A DNA stretch of 64,000 nucleotides from Halioglobus sp. (lineage in GTDB: Bacteria; Pseudomonadota; Gammaproteobacteria; Pseudomonadales; Halieaceae), in assembly GCA_029246385.1 (NCBI GenBank), contig JAQWNG010000037.1, forward strand, positions 40,237 through 104,236, in the 5' to 3' direction. The first letter of the stretch is position 1. Each line of letters opens with the position of its first letter. The notes under the pieces were generated by a model. The model did not search any database. It worked only from the letters and a program-made list of their open reading frames with translations, and was not told where the DNA came from. Made by a program: the position numbers and the translations under genes. Positions 39,712 to 50,133 of this stretch are shown in pieces.

Positions 39712-40542
39712 CTAGGAAGCGGCGCTGTCGATCCCCTTGCGAATTTCGTGTAATAACCCAGCAACGGCATCTATGGCCTGCCCCGCATTGCCGCCGTCTG
39801 CAACAGTCTGAGCCATTATGTTGACCAGCGCACTGCCGACAACCACACCGTCAGCGACCGCCGCGACCGTCCTGGCAGACTCAGCATCTTTTATCCCGAA
39901 GCCTACGGCTAACGGTAAAGTACTGTGTCTGCGAATTGCCGCCAGTCGCTGCGCGACCTCATCTACGTTCAAATGTCCGGCGCCTGTGACGCCTTTTAAT
40001 GACACATAATAAATAAAACCGCTGGCTTCCGCTGCGATACGAGAAACGCGCTCCTCCGGCGTGGTGGGTGCAACCAAAAATATATTGTCCATACCGACCC
40101 GCTGTAGTTCAGCATTTATATCACCGACCTCCTCGGGAGGAATATCCACTGTCAGCAATGCATCGAGTCCTGCCGCTGACGCGGCATCGGCAAACGCCGC
40201 ATAGCCCATATACATGACCGGATTGGCATAACCCATCAACAGCAGCGGCGTGGTATTGTCAGATTTGCGAAATTCCTGCACTAGCTCTAGCACACGGTTT
40301 AAACACATACCATTTTCGAGAGCGCGCTCATGACCCTGCTGGATCACCGGCCCTTCGGACATCGGATCAGAAAAAGGGACCCCAAGTTCAATAATATCTG
40401 CACCACTTTCCACCATTCGATGCATAAGTGGCACAGTCACATCTTGACTCGGGTCACCCGCGACAATGTAGGGAATAAGAGCCGTCCGACCCCGCTCTGC
40501 CAGCTGCTGAAAACGTCCCGCAATACGACTCACTACTTTCAC
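39712..40542 (-). CDS. trpA: Tryptophan synthase alpha chain
   Basis: Cleaves indole-3-glycerol phosphate to indole; 276 residues. Catalytic Glu in [21 protein letters not shown] and Asp in [10 protein letters not shown]; phosphate loop [11 protein letters not shown] and GVVVGSALV. Immediately downstream of trpB (15 bp), so the two subunits are made together. Confidence 0.97.
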   Translation of the reverse strand: MKVVSRIAGRFQQLAERGRTALIPYIVAGDPSQDVTVPLMHRMVESGADIIELGVPFSDPMSEGPVIQQGHERALENGMCLNRVLELVQEFRKSDNTTPLLLMGYANPVMYMGYAAFADAASAAGLDALLTVDIPPEEVGDINAELQRVGMDNIFLVAPTTPEERVSRIAAEASGFIYYVSLKGVTGAGHLNVDEVAQRLAAIRRHSTLPLAVGFGIKDAESARTVAAVADGVVVGSALVNIMAQTVADGGNAGQAIDAVAGLLHEIRKGIDSAAS

Positions 40543-40557
40543 TCCAGAAAGGCTCGG

Positions 40558-41778
40558 TTAAACAACAATCCCGTCAATTTGAGCTACCGTCAGGATGTCC
40601 TTATCGCCACGTCCCGACAGATTGACGATAATGGTTTGCTGCGGGGTCATGCTGGCTGCCAGCGTCTCTGCATAGGCCAATGCATGGCTAGTTTCAAGAG
40701 CCGGCATGATCCCCTCGATCTTAGTCAGCTTGTGAAATGCGCGTAAGGCTTCATCATCTTTCGCGACCACATAATTCACTCTGCCTATATCTTTTAACCA
40801 AGCGTGTTCAGGACCGACGCCGGGATAGTCGAGTCCAGCCGAAATTGAATGTGTGTCCATAATCTGGCCGTCACTGTCCTGCATCAAGTAGGTACGATTA
40901 CCGTGCAAAACGCCGGGGGTGCCGGCTGTCAGCGGCGCCGCATGCTCATTTGTGGAGACACCATGACCTCCCGCCTCCACCCCATACATGGCTACCGTTT
41001 CATCTTGCAGGAAAGGATGAAATAGCCCAATGGCATTAGAGCCTCCCCCGACGCATGCCACCAACGCATCCGGCAAACGTCCGGTTTGCGCAAGAGATTG
41101 GGCGCGCGCTTCGCGACCAATGACAGACTGAAAATCTCTCACCAGCATCGGGTAAGGATGGGGGCCAGCGACCGTGCCAATAATGTAGAAAGTGGTATCG
41201 ACGTTGGTAACCCAATCGCGCATAGCCTCGTTCATGGCGTCCTTCAACGTTCGAGACCCGGACGTCACCGACACGACCTCAGCGCCCAGCAACTTCATGC
41301 GATAAACATTCAACGCCTGACGCTGAATGTCAGTCTCACCCATGAACACTACACAATCTAAACCTAAACGTGCCGCAATAGTCGCGGTTGCGACGCCGTG
41401 TTGACCGGCACCGGTCTCGGCAATGACGCGCGTTTTACCCATATGCTTAGCCAATAAGGCCTGCCCAACGGTATTGTTTACCTTGTGCGCGCCGGTGTGA
41501 TTGAGATCCTCGCGCTTCAGATAGATGCGTGCTCCACCAATAGTGTTAGACCAGCGCGTAGCCTCATACAATGGTGAGGGCCTACCCACGTAGTGTTGCA
41601 GGTCGTTATCCATCTCTTGTTGGAACTGTTCATCGGCGGCCAACGCTTGATATACAGCCTCAAGCTCAGCCAGCGCGGCCATCAGTGTCTCGGCGACAAA
41701 TTTACCGCCGTACTGTCCAAAATGCCCCTGCGCATCCGGGACCGCAGCGTACACATTCTCACTCATCTTAATTGTCAT
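40558..41778 (-). CDS. trpB: Tryptophan synthase beta chain
   Basis: PLP enzyme joining indole and serine. About 406 residues. PLP lysine in [17 protein letters not shown], catalytic Glu in [11 protein letters not shown], and the glycine loop [10 protein letters not shown]. The ATG at 41778 overlaps the trpF stop codon (AATGACAATTAA), a coupled start; ATG at 41766 is the alternative. trpF-trpB-trpA order without trpC/trpD is the gammaproteobacterial split arrangement seen in Pseudomonas. Confidence 0.96.
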   Translation of the reverse strand: MTIKMSENVYAAVPDAQGHFGQYGGKFVAETLMAALAELEAVYQALAADEQFQQEMDNDLQHYVGRPSPLYEATRWSNTIGGARIYLKREDLNHTGAHKVNNTVGQALLAKHMGKTRVIAETGAGQHGVATATIAARLGLDCVVFMGETDIQRQALNVYRMKLLGAEVVSVTSGSRTLKDAMNEAMRDWVTNVDTTFYIIGTVAGPHPYPMLVRDFQSVIGREARAQSLAQTGRLPDALVACVGGGSNAIGLFHPFLQDETVAMYGVEAGGHGVSTNEHAAPLTAGTPGVLHGNRTYLMQDSDGQIMDTHSISAGLDYPGVGPEHAWLKDIGRVNYVVAKDDEALRAFHKLTKIEGIMPALETSHALAYAETLAASMTPQQTIIVNLSGRGDKDILTVAQIDGIVV

Positions 41779-42421
41779 TGGGTACCGTTTCCATCTGTTG
41801 ATCTGCGGCGCGAACCGCCGCAACGAATTGCTTTATTTTATCGGCGTCTTTCAGGCCGGGCGCAGCTTCTATACCCCCACTTACATCGACCGCCGCGGGA
41901 CTCAATGCCCTCATACCGTCGCCAACGTTGTTGGGATTCAATCCTCCTGCGAGCACTATGGGCATGGGAAGCAGGTTCTGGGCGAGGCGCCAGTCGAACG
42001 TTTTGCCGGTGCCTCCGACCACGCCTGCTTGCCAGCTGTCAAGCAATATGGCACGTGCTTTCCGGAACCGCTGACACTGCTCGCCAATGTCAAGGCCAGG
42101 TTTGACGCGCAGTGCCTTGACCCAAGGTCTACCGAACTGTTCGCAAAATTCGGGCGATTCTTCCCCGTGAAACTGGATGACGTCAATGGGTATACAGTTG
42201 AGAGTACGCTCGATACTGGCAATCGGTTCATCGACAAACAGAGCAACCACACTCACAAAAGGCGGCACGGCAGCCACAATATCAGCGGCCTGATCTAACG
42301 TGACGGCTCGAGAACTGCGGGGATAGAAAACCAAGCCAATCGCATCGGCCCCGCAGGCTGCGGAGGCTTGGGCATCCTGCACCCGTGTAACACCACAAAT
42401 TTTAATGCGAGTAGCGGCCAT
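41768..42421 (-). CDS. trpF: Phosphoribosylanthranilate isomerase
   Basis: Stand-alone isomerase of tryptophan synthesis, 217 residues. Starts [14 protein letters not shown] with catalytic Cys in [15 protein letters not shown] and [12 protein letters not shown] (phosphate loop), DVSGGIE near the end with catalytic Asp. The ATG at 42421 has AGG 6-8 bp upstream; a longer frame from 42616 would overlap the truA region and has no family sequence. Confidence 0.95.
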   Translation of the reverse strand: MAATRIKICGVTRVQDAQASAACGADAIGLVFYPRSSRAVTLDQAADIVAAVPPFVSVVALFVDEPIASIERTLNCIPIDVIQFHGEESPEFCEQFGRPWVKALRVKPGLDIGEQCQRFRKARAILLDSWQAGVVGGTGKTFDWRLAQNLLPMPIVLAGGLNPNNVGDGMRALSPAAVDVSGGIEAAPGLKDADKIKQFVAAVRAADQQMETVPNDN

Positions 42422-42500
42422 GTCGCCTAAGAACCTACAAAAACAAGATCGATATAATAGCAGAACAGGACCACTAGTGTCTTCACAGAGGCGGCTAAGA

Positions 42501-43340
42501 CTATAACATTGTCCCAAGCAACATGGGGCCGTAGGGTGTTCGAGGTAAAGTGCGATGATTTGGATATTGGACATCCGCCAGATATAACCCGCTTGCCGGA
42601 GCAGTCTCAACTCCAAGACTGCGATCGCGCCCCGCCATAAGTCGGACGATCCAGTCTACAGATTTCCGACCATCGCCCACGGCCAGCAGAGCACCTGCGA
42701 TATTCCTTACCATATGGTGCAAAAACGCATTGGCCACTATTTCAATGATCAACAGATCGCCACGCCTTTGCACGTCAATATGCTCCACATTGCGCATCGG
42801 GCTCGCAGACTGGCAAGACGCGGCCCGAAAGGCACTGAAATCGCGCTCGCCTAATAGCGTCTGTGCGGCCGTGTGCATCGCCAGCTGATCGAGTTGACGA
42901 CGATGCCAGGTAACCTGATTTAACAACAGAGCTGAGCGGATTGGCGTATTGGCAATCACATAGCGATAACAGCGAGACTCTGCTGAAAAACGTGCATGAA
43001 AGTCGTCGGTGACGGGAACAGACCAGTGGATTCGGATGTCACGCGGCAAGTTGGCATTGCCGCCGACCACCCAAGCCTTACAACTGCGCGCCACGGGCGC
43101 ATCAAAGTGGATGATTTGAGAAAAGGCATGCACACCGGTATCGGTACGTCCAGCACAATGCACTCTCACCGGCTGTGCGGCAATTTGTGATAGTGCGAGT
43201 TCGAGTTTTTCCTGCACTGTGACAACGCCCTCATGGGGCTGTAACTGCCAGCCATTGTAAGCACTGCCGTCGTATTCGACCCGACAAGCAACGCGCGTTT
43301 CGGCGCCAATCAGGTCAGGAGAAAACAAACTATTCGCCAA
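42501..43340 (-). CDS. truA: tRNA pseudouridine(38-40) synthase
   Basis: Modifies U38-U40 in the anticodon arm of tRNAs. 279 residues. Start region VEYDGSAYNGWQLQP, catalytic Asp in CAGRTDTGVHAFSQ, and LHHMVRNIAGALLAVGDG. Its 5' end overlaps the 3' end of fimV by 11 bp. It is located between fimV and trpF as in Pseudomonas. Confidence 0.96.
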   Translation of the reverse strand: MANSLFSPDLIGAETRVACRVEYDGSAYNGWQLQPHEGVVTVQEKLELALSQIAAQPVRVHCAGRTDTGVHAFSQIIHFDAPVARSCKAWVVGGNANLPRDIRIHWSVPVTDDFHARFSAESRCYRYVIANTPIRSALLLNQVTWHRRQLDQLAMHTAAQTLLGERDFSAFRAASCQSASPMRNVEHIDVQRRGDLLIIEIVANAFLHHMVRNIAGALLAVGDGRKSVDWIVRLMAGRDRSLGVETAPASGLYLADVQYPNHRTLPRTPYGPMLLGTML

Positions 43341-45393
43341 TGCGCTCTAGTAACGCGCGAGCCTCAACTTTCAGGTTATCAGTACCTTCAGCGACTACTT
43401 CCTCTAGAATCTGACGCGCAGCCTCATCATCCCCCATATCTATGTAGGCGCGAGCGAGGTCTAACTTTGTCGAAAGTCCATAGCCATCGGCCGCGATAAC
43501 TAACTCCTCACTGTCCAGGCCCGCGGGACTTGGGGTAGAAAAATCAATAGGAAGATCTATGTCATCAGCCCCGTCGCCGAGCCTGTCTTGGCCTTTTTGC
43601 TGCGGTTCAGTGTTCGTCACATGAGGGTCGCTACTTGGCGCCTCAATCTCCAGCAGTTTACGCTTAAATAGTGTATTTTCGGGGTCACTCACAATGGCGT
43701 TATTGAGAAGGTTAATCGCTTGAGATTGACGCCCGTACAGCAGGTAAATGTCGACATCGGCAAGCACACTAGCTGCCTCCAGAGCGTCGTCATCGGCAGC
43801 AACGACGACGGGGCTGACGTCCACCTTCCCTGCCGACTCCTCAACATTAAGACCCTGCTCTTCTGACAGCACTTCTGAAAAAAACCCTTCACCGTGACTG
43901 CGAACGGGCGCATGTGCGATTTCTTCATCATCGGCCATGTGCCGGCGCACCACAAAAAACGCAAGCACCCCCAGCGCAACAACACCCAGCACAGATAATA
44001 GACCTTGCAGCCAACCGCGGCCTACTTCAGCGTCTGCGGCGATGGCAGGAATCGCTTTGGTAACGTCAACAGGTGCGAGATTCTGGGACGGTTCACCGTT
44101 AGATTCAACCCCGTCAGCACTTCTTTCTGCCGCGTCGCGTAGCGCTGTAAACTCAGTCGCAGTTGCCGTCTGCAGCGACTCTTCGCCAGCAGGCGAGATT
44201 TCACTTGAAGCCGCTGCCGTCAGGCCCTCTGTATCGGTATCAGCAGCACCAGCGACCACCAAAGCACTTTGAAGTGCAGCGATCTGGGCATCCTTTAGCG
44301 TGATGATACGCTGCAGCGTCTTCAATTGTCCCTCGGCGAGCAACAGACGCTGTTGCGTCTCGTTGGCCAACGAAGGCGCGTCTGCGGCGTCGCTCGAGCT
44401 CGATGTGACACCAGACAGAGGTCCTGTGGCCACCTTATCCTCGTCAGACCGCACAGCACTCGCCTTAACATCGACAGCTGCCGCGTCGCTTTTAGCGTCC
44501 GTCGAAATCGTTAATGAAGGTCTATTTGCTGGCTTTATCGCTACGGCTCTTCCCTCGCGCCAAGCCGCGTTCTGCTCGCGCACTTCAGCCAAGGCCAAGC
44601 TCGCATCTACTGAACTGATGTCAGATTCGCCGGGCAGGTCAAGGATGTATCCCGCTTTGACAGTGTTGATGTTGCCATCAACGAAAGCATCAGGGTTTAG
44701 ACGCTGGATATCCAACATGGTCTGCTGTACCGAGGCTCCACGCGGTTTCGCCAGACTGGCAATGCGCCAAAGCGTATCCGCTTGACTGATCATGTAGCGG
44801 CTACCCGGCCGCGGCGATAAAACCGCAGTCGCATTGTAGTCACGCTGTGGCATAGCGCCGAGAGCAACCCCAACACTGGGAATTTCAACGATAGTTCCGC
44901 TAGAGATGACCTCATCGTTTTTTTGTGTCGCTACTGCGACGGCATCGATCTCGGCTACGCGTTGGCCCGCAGAAACAGTAAAGCTTTCAACCTCTAAAAC
45001 CAGTGGCGGATCTAGCAACACGGTGTATTCCCGCAGCAGGCGCCCTGAAGGCCAGCGCGCTTCTAGAATGAACTCCAGATAAGGCTCCAGAACAGGTTCT
45101 TGTGAGGACAAAAGAATACTGGCCGCACCATTCTTTTGAACAAGCACTTGGAACTCAATACTGCTCAGGAAGTAAGGGCGGTCCAGACCGAGCTTGTCAA
45201 AATCGTCACGGCTGGCGAGGCGAACTATAACCTCGTCTGCATGCAACCCCCCCATATCAACCAATTCGACAGAGGCGCTCAAAGGCTCGTTGAGAAAAGA
45301 CTGGAGCTGCAAGCCGCCGAGGCCAAGTGACAGCGCAGGGACTGCGTGAAGCCCTCCCAACAAGAACACCAAAGCACCTAACTTACGAGCCAT
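43330..45393 (-). CDS. fimV: FimV-type polar hub protein
   Basis: Inner-membrane, peptidoglycan-binding protein that organises the cell pole and type IV pilus or motility functions in Pseudomonas. 687 residues, shorter than P. aeruginosa FimV (about 919). Order: signal sequence (1-22), FimV N-terminal domain (LQSFLNEPLSASVELVDM), LysM (SQADTLWRIASLAKPRG, about 205-255), a Ser/Asp-rich linker with a coiled coil (QQRLLLAEGQLKTLQRIITLKDAQI), one membrane helix (LLSVLGVVALGVLAFFVV), acidic cytoplasmic region and a C-terminal TPR-like FimV motif (KLDLARAYIDMGDDEAARQILEEVV). Flanked by asd and truA in the usual order. Confidence 0.93.
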   Translation of the reverse strand: MARKLGALVFLLGGLHAVPALSLGLGGLQLQSFLNEPLSASVELVDMGGLHADEVIVRLASRDDFDKLGLDRPYFLSSIEFQVLVQKNGAASILLSSQEPVLEPYLEFILEARWPSGRLLREYTVLLDPPLVLEVESFTVSAGQRVAEIDAVAVATQKNDEVISSGTIVEIPSVGVALGAMPQRDYNATAVLSPRPGSRYMISQADTLWRIASLAKPRGASVQQTMLDIQRLNPDAFVDGNINTVKAGYILDLPGESDISSVDASLALAEVREQNAAWREGRAVAIKPANRPSLTISTDAKSDAAAVDVKASAVRSDEDKVATGPLSGVTSSSSDAADAPSLANETQQRLLLAEGQLKTLQRIITLKDAQIAALQSALVVAGAADTDTEGLTAAASSEISPAGEESLQTATATEFTALRDAAERSADGVESNGEPSQNLAPVDVTKAIPAIAADAEVGRGWLQGLLSVLGVVALGVLAFFVVRRHMADDEEIAHAPVRSHGEGFFSEVLSEEQGLNVEESAGKVDVSPVVVAADDDALEAASVLADVDIYLLYGRQSQAINLLNNAIVSDPENTLFKRKLLEIEAPSSDPHVTNTEPQQKGQDRLGDGADDIDLPIDFSTPSPAGLDSEELVIAADGYGLSTKLDLARAYIDMGDDEAARQILEEVVAEGTDNLKVEARALLERIGE

Positions 45394-45576
45394 ACCAGCG
45401 CCTTATGATTATACCGCGATTTAAAGCGGGCCTCTCTCCGCGGCCAACGCCACGAAGTGCCTGTGCCACTATACCGAAAGGATGCGGCCTGAGAGTCCGC
45501 GAGCAGTTCCACTTGCTGCACTCACAAACATTAGTAAAAACACAATTAGTGTCGGAGTATCAGTGAATTACGCACA

Positions 45577-46602
45577 TTAATCAAGGTAGCTTGATATCAA
45601 GCTCTCGGCAATTTGTACACTATTGAGCGCTGCGCCCTTGCGAACATTGTCCGCCACTATCCACATATCTAACCCCCTAGGGTGCGAAATATCCTCTCGA
45701 ATCCTACCCACGAATACGCCATCCGTGCCCGCAGATTCTGTGACCGCAGTTGGATAGCTGCCGTCGACTCGATCATCCATGACTGTGATCCCTGGCGCCT
45801 TTTCAAACAACGATTTCGCTGTTTGAGCCGTGATCTTGTCCACCGTCTCGATATGCACGGCTTCAGAGTGACCAAAGAACACTGGCACTCTGACGCAGGT
45901 AGGGTTGACCTGTATGGCGGGATCATCAAATATCCTGCGAGTCTCCCACACCATCTTCATTTCCTCACGGGTATAGCCATTCTGCTGAAAGGTATCGATC
46001 TGTGGCAACACATTGAACGCTATCTGTTTAGGGTAAGCCTCACGCACAACCTCTCGCCCATTGAGAAGACTAGCCGTCTGACTCGCCAACTCTTCAATCG
46101 CTTCCCTGCCAGTGCCCGAAACAGCCTGATAAGTCGCCACATTGATACGTTCGATTCCGACCGCGTCGTATATTGGCTTTAGCGCCACCAACATCTGAAT
46201 AGTTGAGCAGTTGGGATTGGCAATGATATTACGCACGCTATAGCCAGCCAACGCTTCGATATTGACCTCAGGAACAATCAAAGGCACGTCCTCGTCTCGG
46301 CGAAACTGCGAGGTATTATCAATCACAATGCAACCCGCAGCAGCTGCGATGGGCGCAAATTCCTCGGAAATACTCGCACCGGCAGAAAACAGTCCAATCT
46401 GCACTTGGCTAAAATCGAACTCCGCCAAGTCGGTCACCCTAACCGACTTGCCATGAAACATAATGCTTTTCCCCGAAGATCGAGCACTAGCGAGCAGATA
46501 GAGCTTGCGCACCGGAAAATTACGCTGTTCCAGAATACTGATCATGGCCTCGCCGACAGCCCCGGTGGCACCAACGACGGCTACATCATATTGGCTGGTC
46601 AT
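45577..46602 (-). CDS. asd: Aspartate-semialdehyde dehydrogenase
   Basis: Reduces aspartyl phosphate to the semialdehyde, the branch point to Lys, Met, Thr and diaminopimelate. 341 residues. NADP loop VVGATGAVGEAMISIL, catalytic Cys in NPNCSTIQMLVAL, and VRVPVFFGHSEAVHIE with catalytic His. It lies 57 bp downstream of leuD. leuB, which sits between leuD and asd in Pseudomonas and relatives, is absent here. Confidence 0.97.
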   Translation of the reverse strand: MTSQYDVAVVGATGAVGEAMISILEQRNFPVRKLYLLASARSSGKSIMFHGKSVRVTDLAEFDFSQVQIGLFSAGASISEEFAPIAAAAGCIVIDNTSQFRRDEDVPLIVPEVNIEALAGYSVRNIIANPNCSTIQMLVALKPIYDAVGIERINVATYQAVSGTGREAIEELASQTASLLNGREVVREAYPKQIAFNVLPQIDTFQQNGYTREEMKMVWETRRIFDDPAIQVNPTCVRVPVFFGHSEAVHIETVDKITAQTAKSLFEKAPGITVMDDRVDGSYPTAVTESAGTDGVFVGRIREDISHPRGLDMWIVADNVRKGAALNSVQIAESLISSYLD

Positions 46603-46659
46603 CTGTGCCTTCCTCCTAAATTACCTGCGTGCACCACTTGCGTGAAGCGACCGCCCCTG

Positions 46660-47319
46660 CTAACGGATCGCATCAAATAACCAGGGCGACTTCTGACGCC
46701 AACTTTTCTCAAAGTCGCGAATCGCATCCGCGCTGGTCAGCGTTAACGCGATATCGTCCAGACCATTTAACAAGCAGTGCTTGCGGAACTCATCCACCTC
46801 GAAGTGTATCTTTTCACCGGCCGGCGTGATCACGGTCTGCTTGTCCAGGTCAACCTTCAGTATAAACCCTTCACTGTAGCCCTCGCTGGCATAGAGTTCA
46901 CCGAACAGACGATCAACCACTGCAGCGTCAAGCTCGATCGGCAAGATGCCATTCTTGAAACAATTGTTGTAAAAAATATCAGCGAAGCTCGGAGCGATAA
47001 TACAATGAATGCCATAGTCCTCCAGCGCCCAGGGCGCATGCTCTCGACTGGAGCCACAACCGAAATTCTCCCGCGCCAAAAGCACGCGAGCGCCCTGATA
47101 GCGCCGTTGATTTAGCGGGAAGTCAGGATTCAGGGGGCGATCAGTGCAGTCCTGCCCGGGCTCGCCGCGATCTAGGTAACGTACCTCATCGAACAGGTAA
47201 GGGCCGAAGCCGCTGCGCTTGATCGATTTCAAAAACTGCTTGGGGATGATGAGGTCGGTATCCACGTTGGCACGATCCATCGGAGCTGTCACCCCTTCTA
47301 ATACAGTAAAACTTTTCAT
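46660..47319 (-). CDS. leuD: 3-isopropylmalate dehydratase small subunit
   Basis: Small (swivel) subunit of isopropylmalate isomerase in leucine synthesis. 219 residues. Marks: [39 protein letters not shown] and [18 protein letters not shown]. 12 bp behind leuC, so co-translated with the large subunit. Confidence 0.97.
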   Translation of the reverse strand: MKSFTVLEGVTAPMDRANVDTDLIIPKQFLKSIKRSGFGPYLFDEVRYLDRGEPGQDCTDRPLNPDFPLNQRRYQGARVLLARENFGCGSSREHAPWALEDYGIHCIIAPSFADIFYNNCFKNGILPIELDAAVVDRLFGELYASEGYSEGFILKVDLDKQTVITPAGEKIHFEVDEFRKHCLLNGLDDIALTLTSADAIRDFEKSWRQKSPWLFDAIR

Positions 47320-47331
47320 TATCCTCGCCTC

Positions 47332-48756
47332 CTACCAGTTCCGTATATCAACAAAGTGTCCCGCCACTGCCGCCGCCGCCGCCATAGCCGGACTGACCAG
47401 ATGGGTGCGACCCCCGAAACCTTGGCGCCCCTCAAAGTTGCGATTAGAAGTGGAGGCACAATGCTCTCCATCGCCGAGCTTGTCCGAATTCATTGCTAGA
47501 CACATGGAACAACCAGGCTCGCGCCACTCCATCCCTGCTGCCGTGAACACCTTGTCCAGCCCCTCTTCCTCCGCCTGTTGTTTTATCTTGCCGGAACCGG
47601 GTACGACCAGAGCACGTTTAACCGTGGCAGCGACCTTCTTGCCCTTCACCACAGTTGCCGCTGCGCGCAGATCTTCTATCCGCGAGTTAGTGCAGGACCC
47701 AATGAACACAGTGTCAAGTTTGATGTCGGTAATTTTCATGCCTGCCTTCAATCCCATGTAGTGCAGCGCACGCTCTGTGGCAGCCTGCTTGCCGACATTA
47801 CCCATGCTTGCAGGATTGGGTATGGTGCCGCTTATCGGCAGCACCATTTCCGGGGATGTTCCCCAAGTGACCTGAGGTTCAATGTCTTCACCGCGCAGCT
47901 CAACGACTCGATCAAAATGTGCGTCGGAGTCTGTGTGTAGTTCGTTCCACGCAGCCACAGCCTGTTCCCAGGTTTGGCCAGTAGGCGCATAAGGCCTGCC
48001 CTTCACATACTCGACGGTAGTTTCATCCACGCCAATCAAACCAACCCGCGCACCCGCTTCGATCGCCATATTGCAAATGGTCATGCGGCCTTCCATACTA
48101 AGCGCTCGAATCACCTCTCCGCCAAACTCAATGGCGTGGTGGGTGCCACCGGCCGTACCAATCTCTCCGATGATCGCTAGAACTACATCCTTAGCCGTCA
48201 CGCCCGCTTGCAACTGGCCGTCTACTCGCACCAGCATATTTTTCATTTTCTGCTGTACCAAGCACTGGGTGCTCATCACGTGCTCCACCTCGGATGTACC
48301 AATACCATGCGCCAACGCACCCAGCGCACCGTGAGTCGATGTGTGGGAGTCGCCACAGACAATAGTCATCCCTGGGAGTGTAACGCCCTGCTCCGGACCC
48401 ACCACGTGAACAATACCCTGTCGCACATCATTGACCTGAAATTCAAGGATTTCAAAATCACGGCAGTTGTCATCCAGTGTTTGTACCTGCAGCCTGGAAA
48501 TGGGGTCGGTAATACCCGCCACACCGCCACTGCGCTCGTGAATTTCCGTCGGTACATTATGGTCGGGAACGGCAAAGTTCGCATCGACACGCCAGGGCTG
48601 GCGATTATGCAATCGCAAACCTTCAAACGCCTGTGGCGAGGTAACTTCGTGAATCAACTGGCGATCTATATAAAGTAGCGCCGTGCCGTCGTCCCGCTCT
48701 TCTACTAAATGGCTGTGCCATAACTTGTCATACAATGTTTGTCCGCTCATGGGCAC
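47332..48756 (-). CDS. leuC: 3-isopropylmalate dehydratase large subunit
   Basis: Fe-S large subunit of isopropylmalate isomerase. 474 residues. Start [40 protein letters not shown], the first cluster Cys in [17 protein letters not shown] and the pair in [10 protein letters not shown]. An internal ATG at 48750 is also possible. First gene of a minus-strand run and divergent from a LysR-type regulator. Confidence 0.97.
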   Translation of the reverse strand: MPMSGQTLYDKLWHSHLVEERDDGTALLYIDRQLIHEVTSPQAFEGLRLHNRQPWRVDANFAVPDHNVPTEIHERSGGVAGITDPISRLQVQTLDDNCRDFEILEFQVNDVRQGIVHVVGPEQGVTLPGMTIVCGDSHTSTHGALGALAHGIGTSEVEHVMSTQCLVQQKMKNMLVRVDGQLQAGVTAKDVVLAIIGEIGTAGGTHHAIEFGGEVIRALSMEGRMTICNMAIEAGARVGLIGVDETTVEYVKGRPYAPTGQTWEQAVAAWNELHTDSDAHFDRVVELRGEDIEPQVTWGTSPEMVLPISGTIPNPASMGNVGKQAATERALHYMGLKAGMKITDIKLDTVFIGSCTNSRIEDLRAAATVVKGKKVAATVKRALVVPGSGKIKQQAEEEGLDKVFTAAGMEWREPGCSMCLAMNSDKLGDGEHCASTSNRNFEGRQGFGGRTHLVSPAMAAAAAVAGHFVDIRNW

Positions 48757-48934
48757 CTCGATAAACGCTTTAGAAACTTCTGGGGTCGGGTTGGGAAGTA
48801 TTGCCTTGGCGGCGACACCGGTTTAACTCCGCCTGCGTCGGAATTATGTACATCCCAACCAAAGTATGCGCTTGATTTTTGGATAACTCAAATTTATTAT
48901 TTTTATATTATACATGACTAAAAAGAATACATCG
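48757..48934. promoter_or_regulatory. leuC/LysR divergent control region
   Basis: A 178-bp divergent spacer with a strongly AT-rich core (about 48882-48915) next to the regulator gene. LysR-type proteins usually bind such shared regions at T-N11-A sites, and several are possible in the AT-rich core. I see no leucine-rich leader peptide ahead of leuC, so control by the divergent regulator is more likely than attenuation. Inference from layout. Confidence 0.4.
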
Positions 48935-49819
48935 ATGGATATCCAGAACCTTAAAGCGTTTCTACTGGTGGCCGAAAGTGGCTCTTTTTCTAATGCAGCG
49001 AAAAAATTGCACCTGACACAGCCCGCCGTGAGTAAACGCATAGCTCAGTTGGAAGAACAACTAAACGTCAATCTATTCGACCGCATCGGCCGAACAGTCA
49101 ACACGACAGAGGCGGGGCAGGCACTGCTTCCCCATGCGCGGGCAGTGCAACTTGAACTACAGGCAGCCCAGCAGTCAGTGCGTGATCTCTCCGGAGAGGT
49201 GCGCGGGCGACTGCGCCTTGCTACGAGTCATCACATCGGACTACATCGTCTGCCGCCGCTGCTGAGTTTCTTCAGTAAGGCTTTTCCGGCGGTGAAGTTG
49301 GACATCGATTTCATGGATTCAGAGCAAGCCTATGAACTCACTCTGCAAGGAGAGGTAGAGCTTGCAGTGGTTACGCTGGCCCCTTCATCTGTTAGCAACA
49401 TCGTCGCCCGGCCGATCTGGTTAGATCCTTTGGACTTTATGGTTCAACAGGGCACGGAGCTAACACGCAAGAAAACGCTAGGCTTAAAGACACTCAGCGA
49501 ACACCCGGCGATTCTCCCTGGGCTCAACACCTATACTGGACAAATCGTAAAACGCCTGTTTGAACGACACAATCTCCCAATGCAGACCGCAATCACCACT
49601 AACTACTTAGAGACGATCCGCATGATGGCATCGGTCGGGCTCGGCTGGACCGTATTACCGCGCAGCATGCGCGATCCGTCTTTGGCGACTCTTCCGGTGC
49701 GCGATGCGCACATCGAGAGAACGCTTGGCGCGGTTCACCACGAGGGACGAACCCTGTCACGAGCGGCGCAGGCGTTTATCGAAGCACTTGAATCACTAGC
49801 AAGCAATGCGGCTGGTTAA
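48935..49819 (+). CDS. LysR-type transcriptional regulator
   Basis: Regulator of about 294 residues: N-terminal winged helix-turn-helix (LKAFLLVAESGSFSNAAKKLHLTQPAVSKRIAQLEEQL) and a C-terminal periplasmic-binding-protein-like effector domain (about 88-290, RLATSHHIGLHRLPPLLSFF). Similar proteins lie divergent from leuC in Pseudomonas. The ATG at 48935 starts at the family position; an ATG at 48914 would add seven residues. Probable regulator of leuCD; ligand unknown. Confidence 0.88.
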   Translation: MDIQNLKAFLLVAESGSFSNAAKKLHLTQPAVSKRIAQLEEQLNVNLFDRIGRTVNTTEAGQALLPHARAVQLELQAAQQSVRDLSGEVRGRLRLATSHHIGLHRLPPLLSFFSKAFPAVKLDIDFMDSEQAYELTLQGEVELAVVTLAPSSVSNIVARPIWLDPLDFMVQQGTELTRKKTLGLKTLSEHPAILPGLNTYTGQIVKRLFERHNLPMQTAITTNYLETIRMMASVGLGWTVLPRSMRDPSLATLPVRDAHIERTLGAVHHEGRTLSRAAQAFIEALESLASNAAG

Positions 49820-50133
49820 CCCTTTTCCGCCGGCGCTGTGAAAGAGGACGGCATCACCTGCCTCTTGATGGATACAAGTGCTGTGGGCAAGACATGACTA
49901 AAAGTTTTTTTCGACCCCCAGTTATCAATTAGCACAGACGCACGTTAATTTTTCTTGGCACTGACACGTTGAGTTTTTAAGACCTGCGCAATCTGTCATG
50001 ATTTATGTGGGGCAAAACTATGGCCTTGAGTTAGCTTAACAGTACCCTTTATACTGCTTGGCCACGCTCTTGAACCGAGATGCCTGAGCTAAAATGTTTC
50101 CGCTCGCTAACGCTGATTGAGTCAATCGATACT
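49820..50133. other. Spacer between LysR and molybdoenzyme genes
   Basis: This 314-bp gap between two plus-strand genes has no convincing coding or RNA feature. It presumably holds the regulator's 3' end and the promoter of the molybdoenzyme. No terminator hairpin followed by a T run is obvious. Confidence 0.4.

Noticed and set aside
45408..45413. TATAAT upstream of fimV as promoter
   Set aside because: No -35 hexamer at a proper distance and only about 15 bp to the start codon, so support is too weak.
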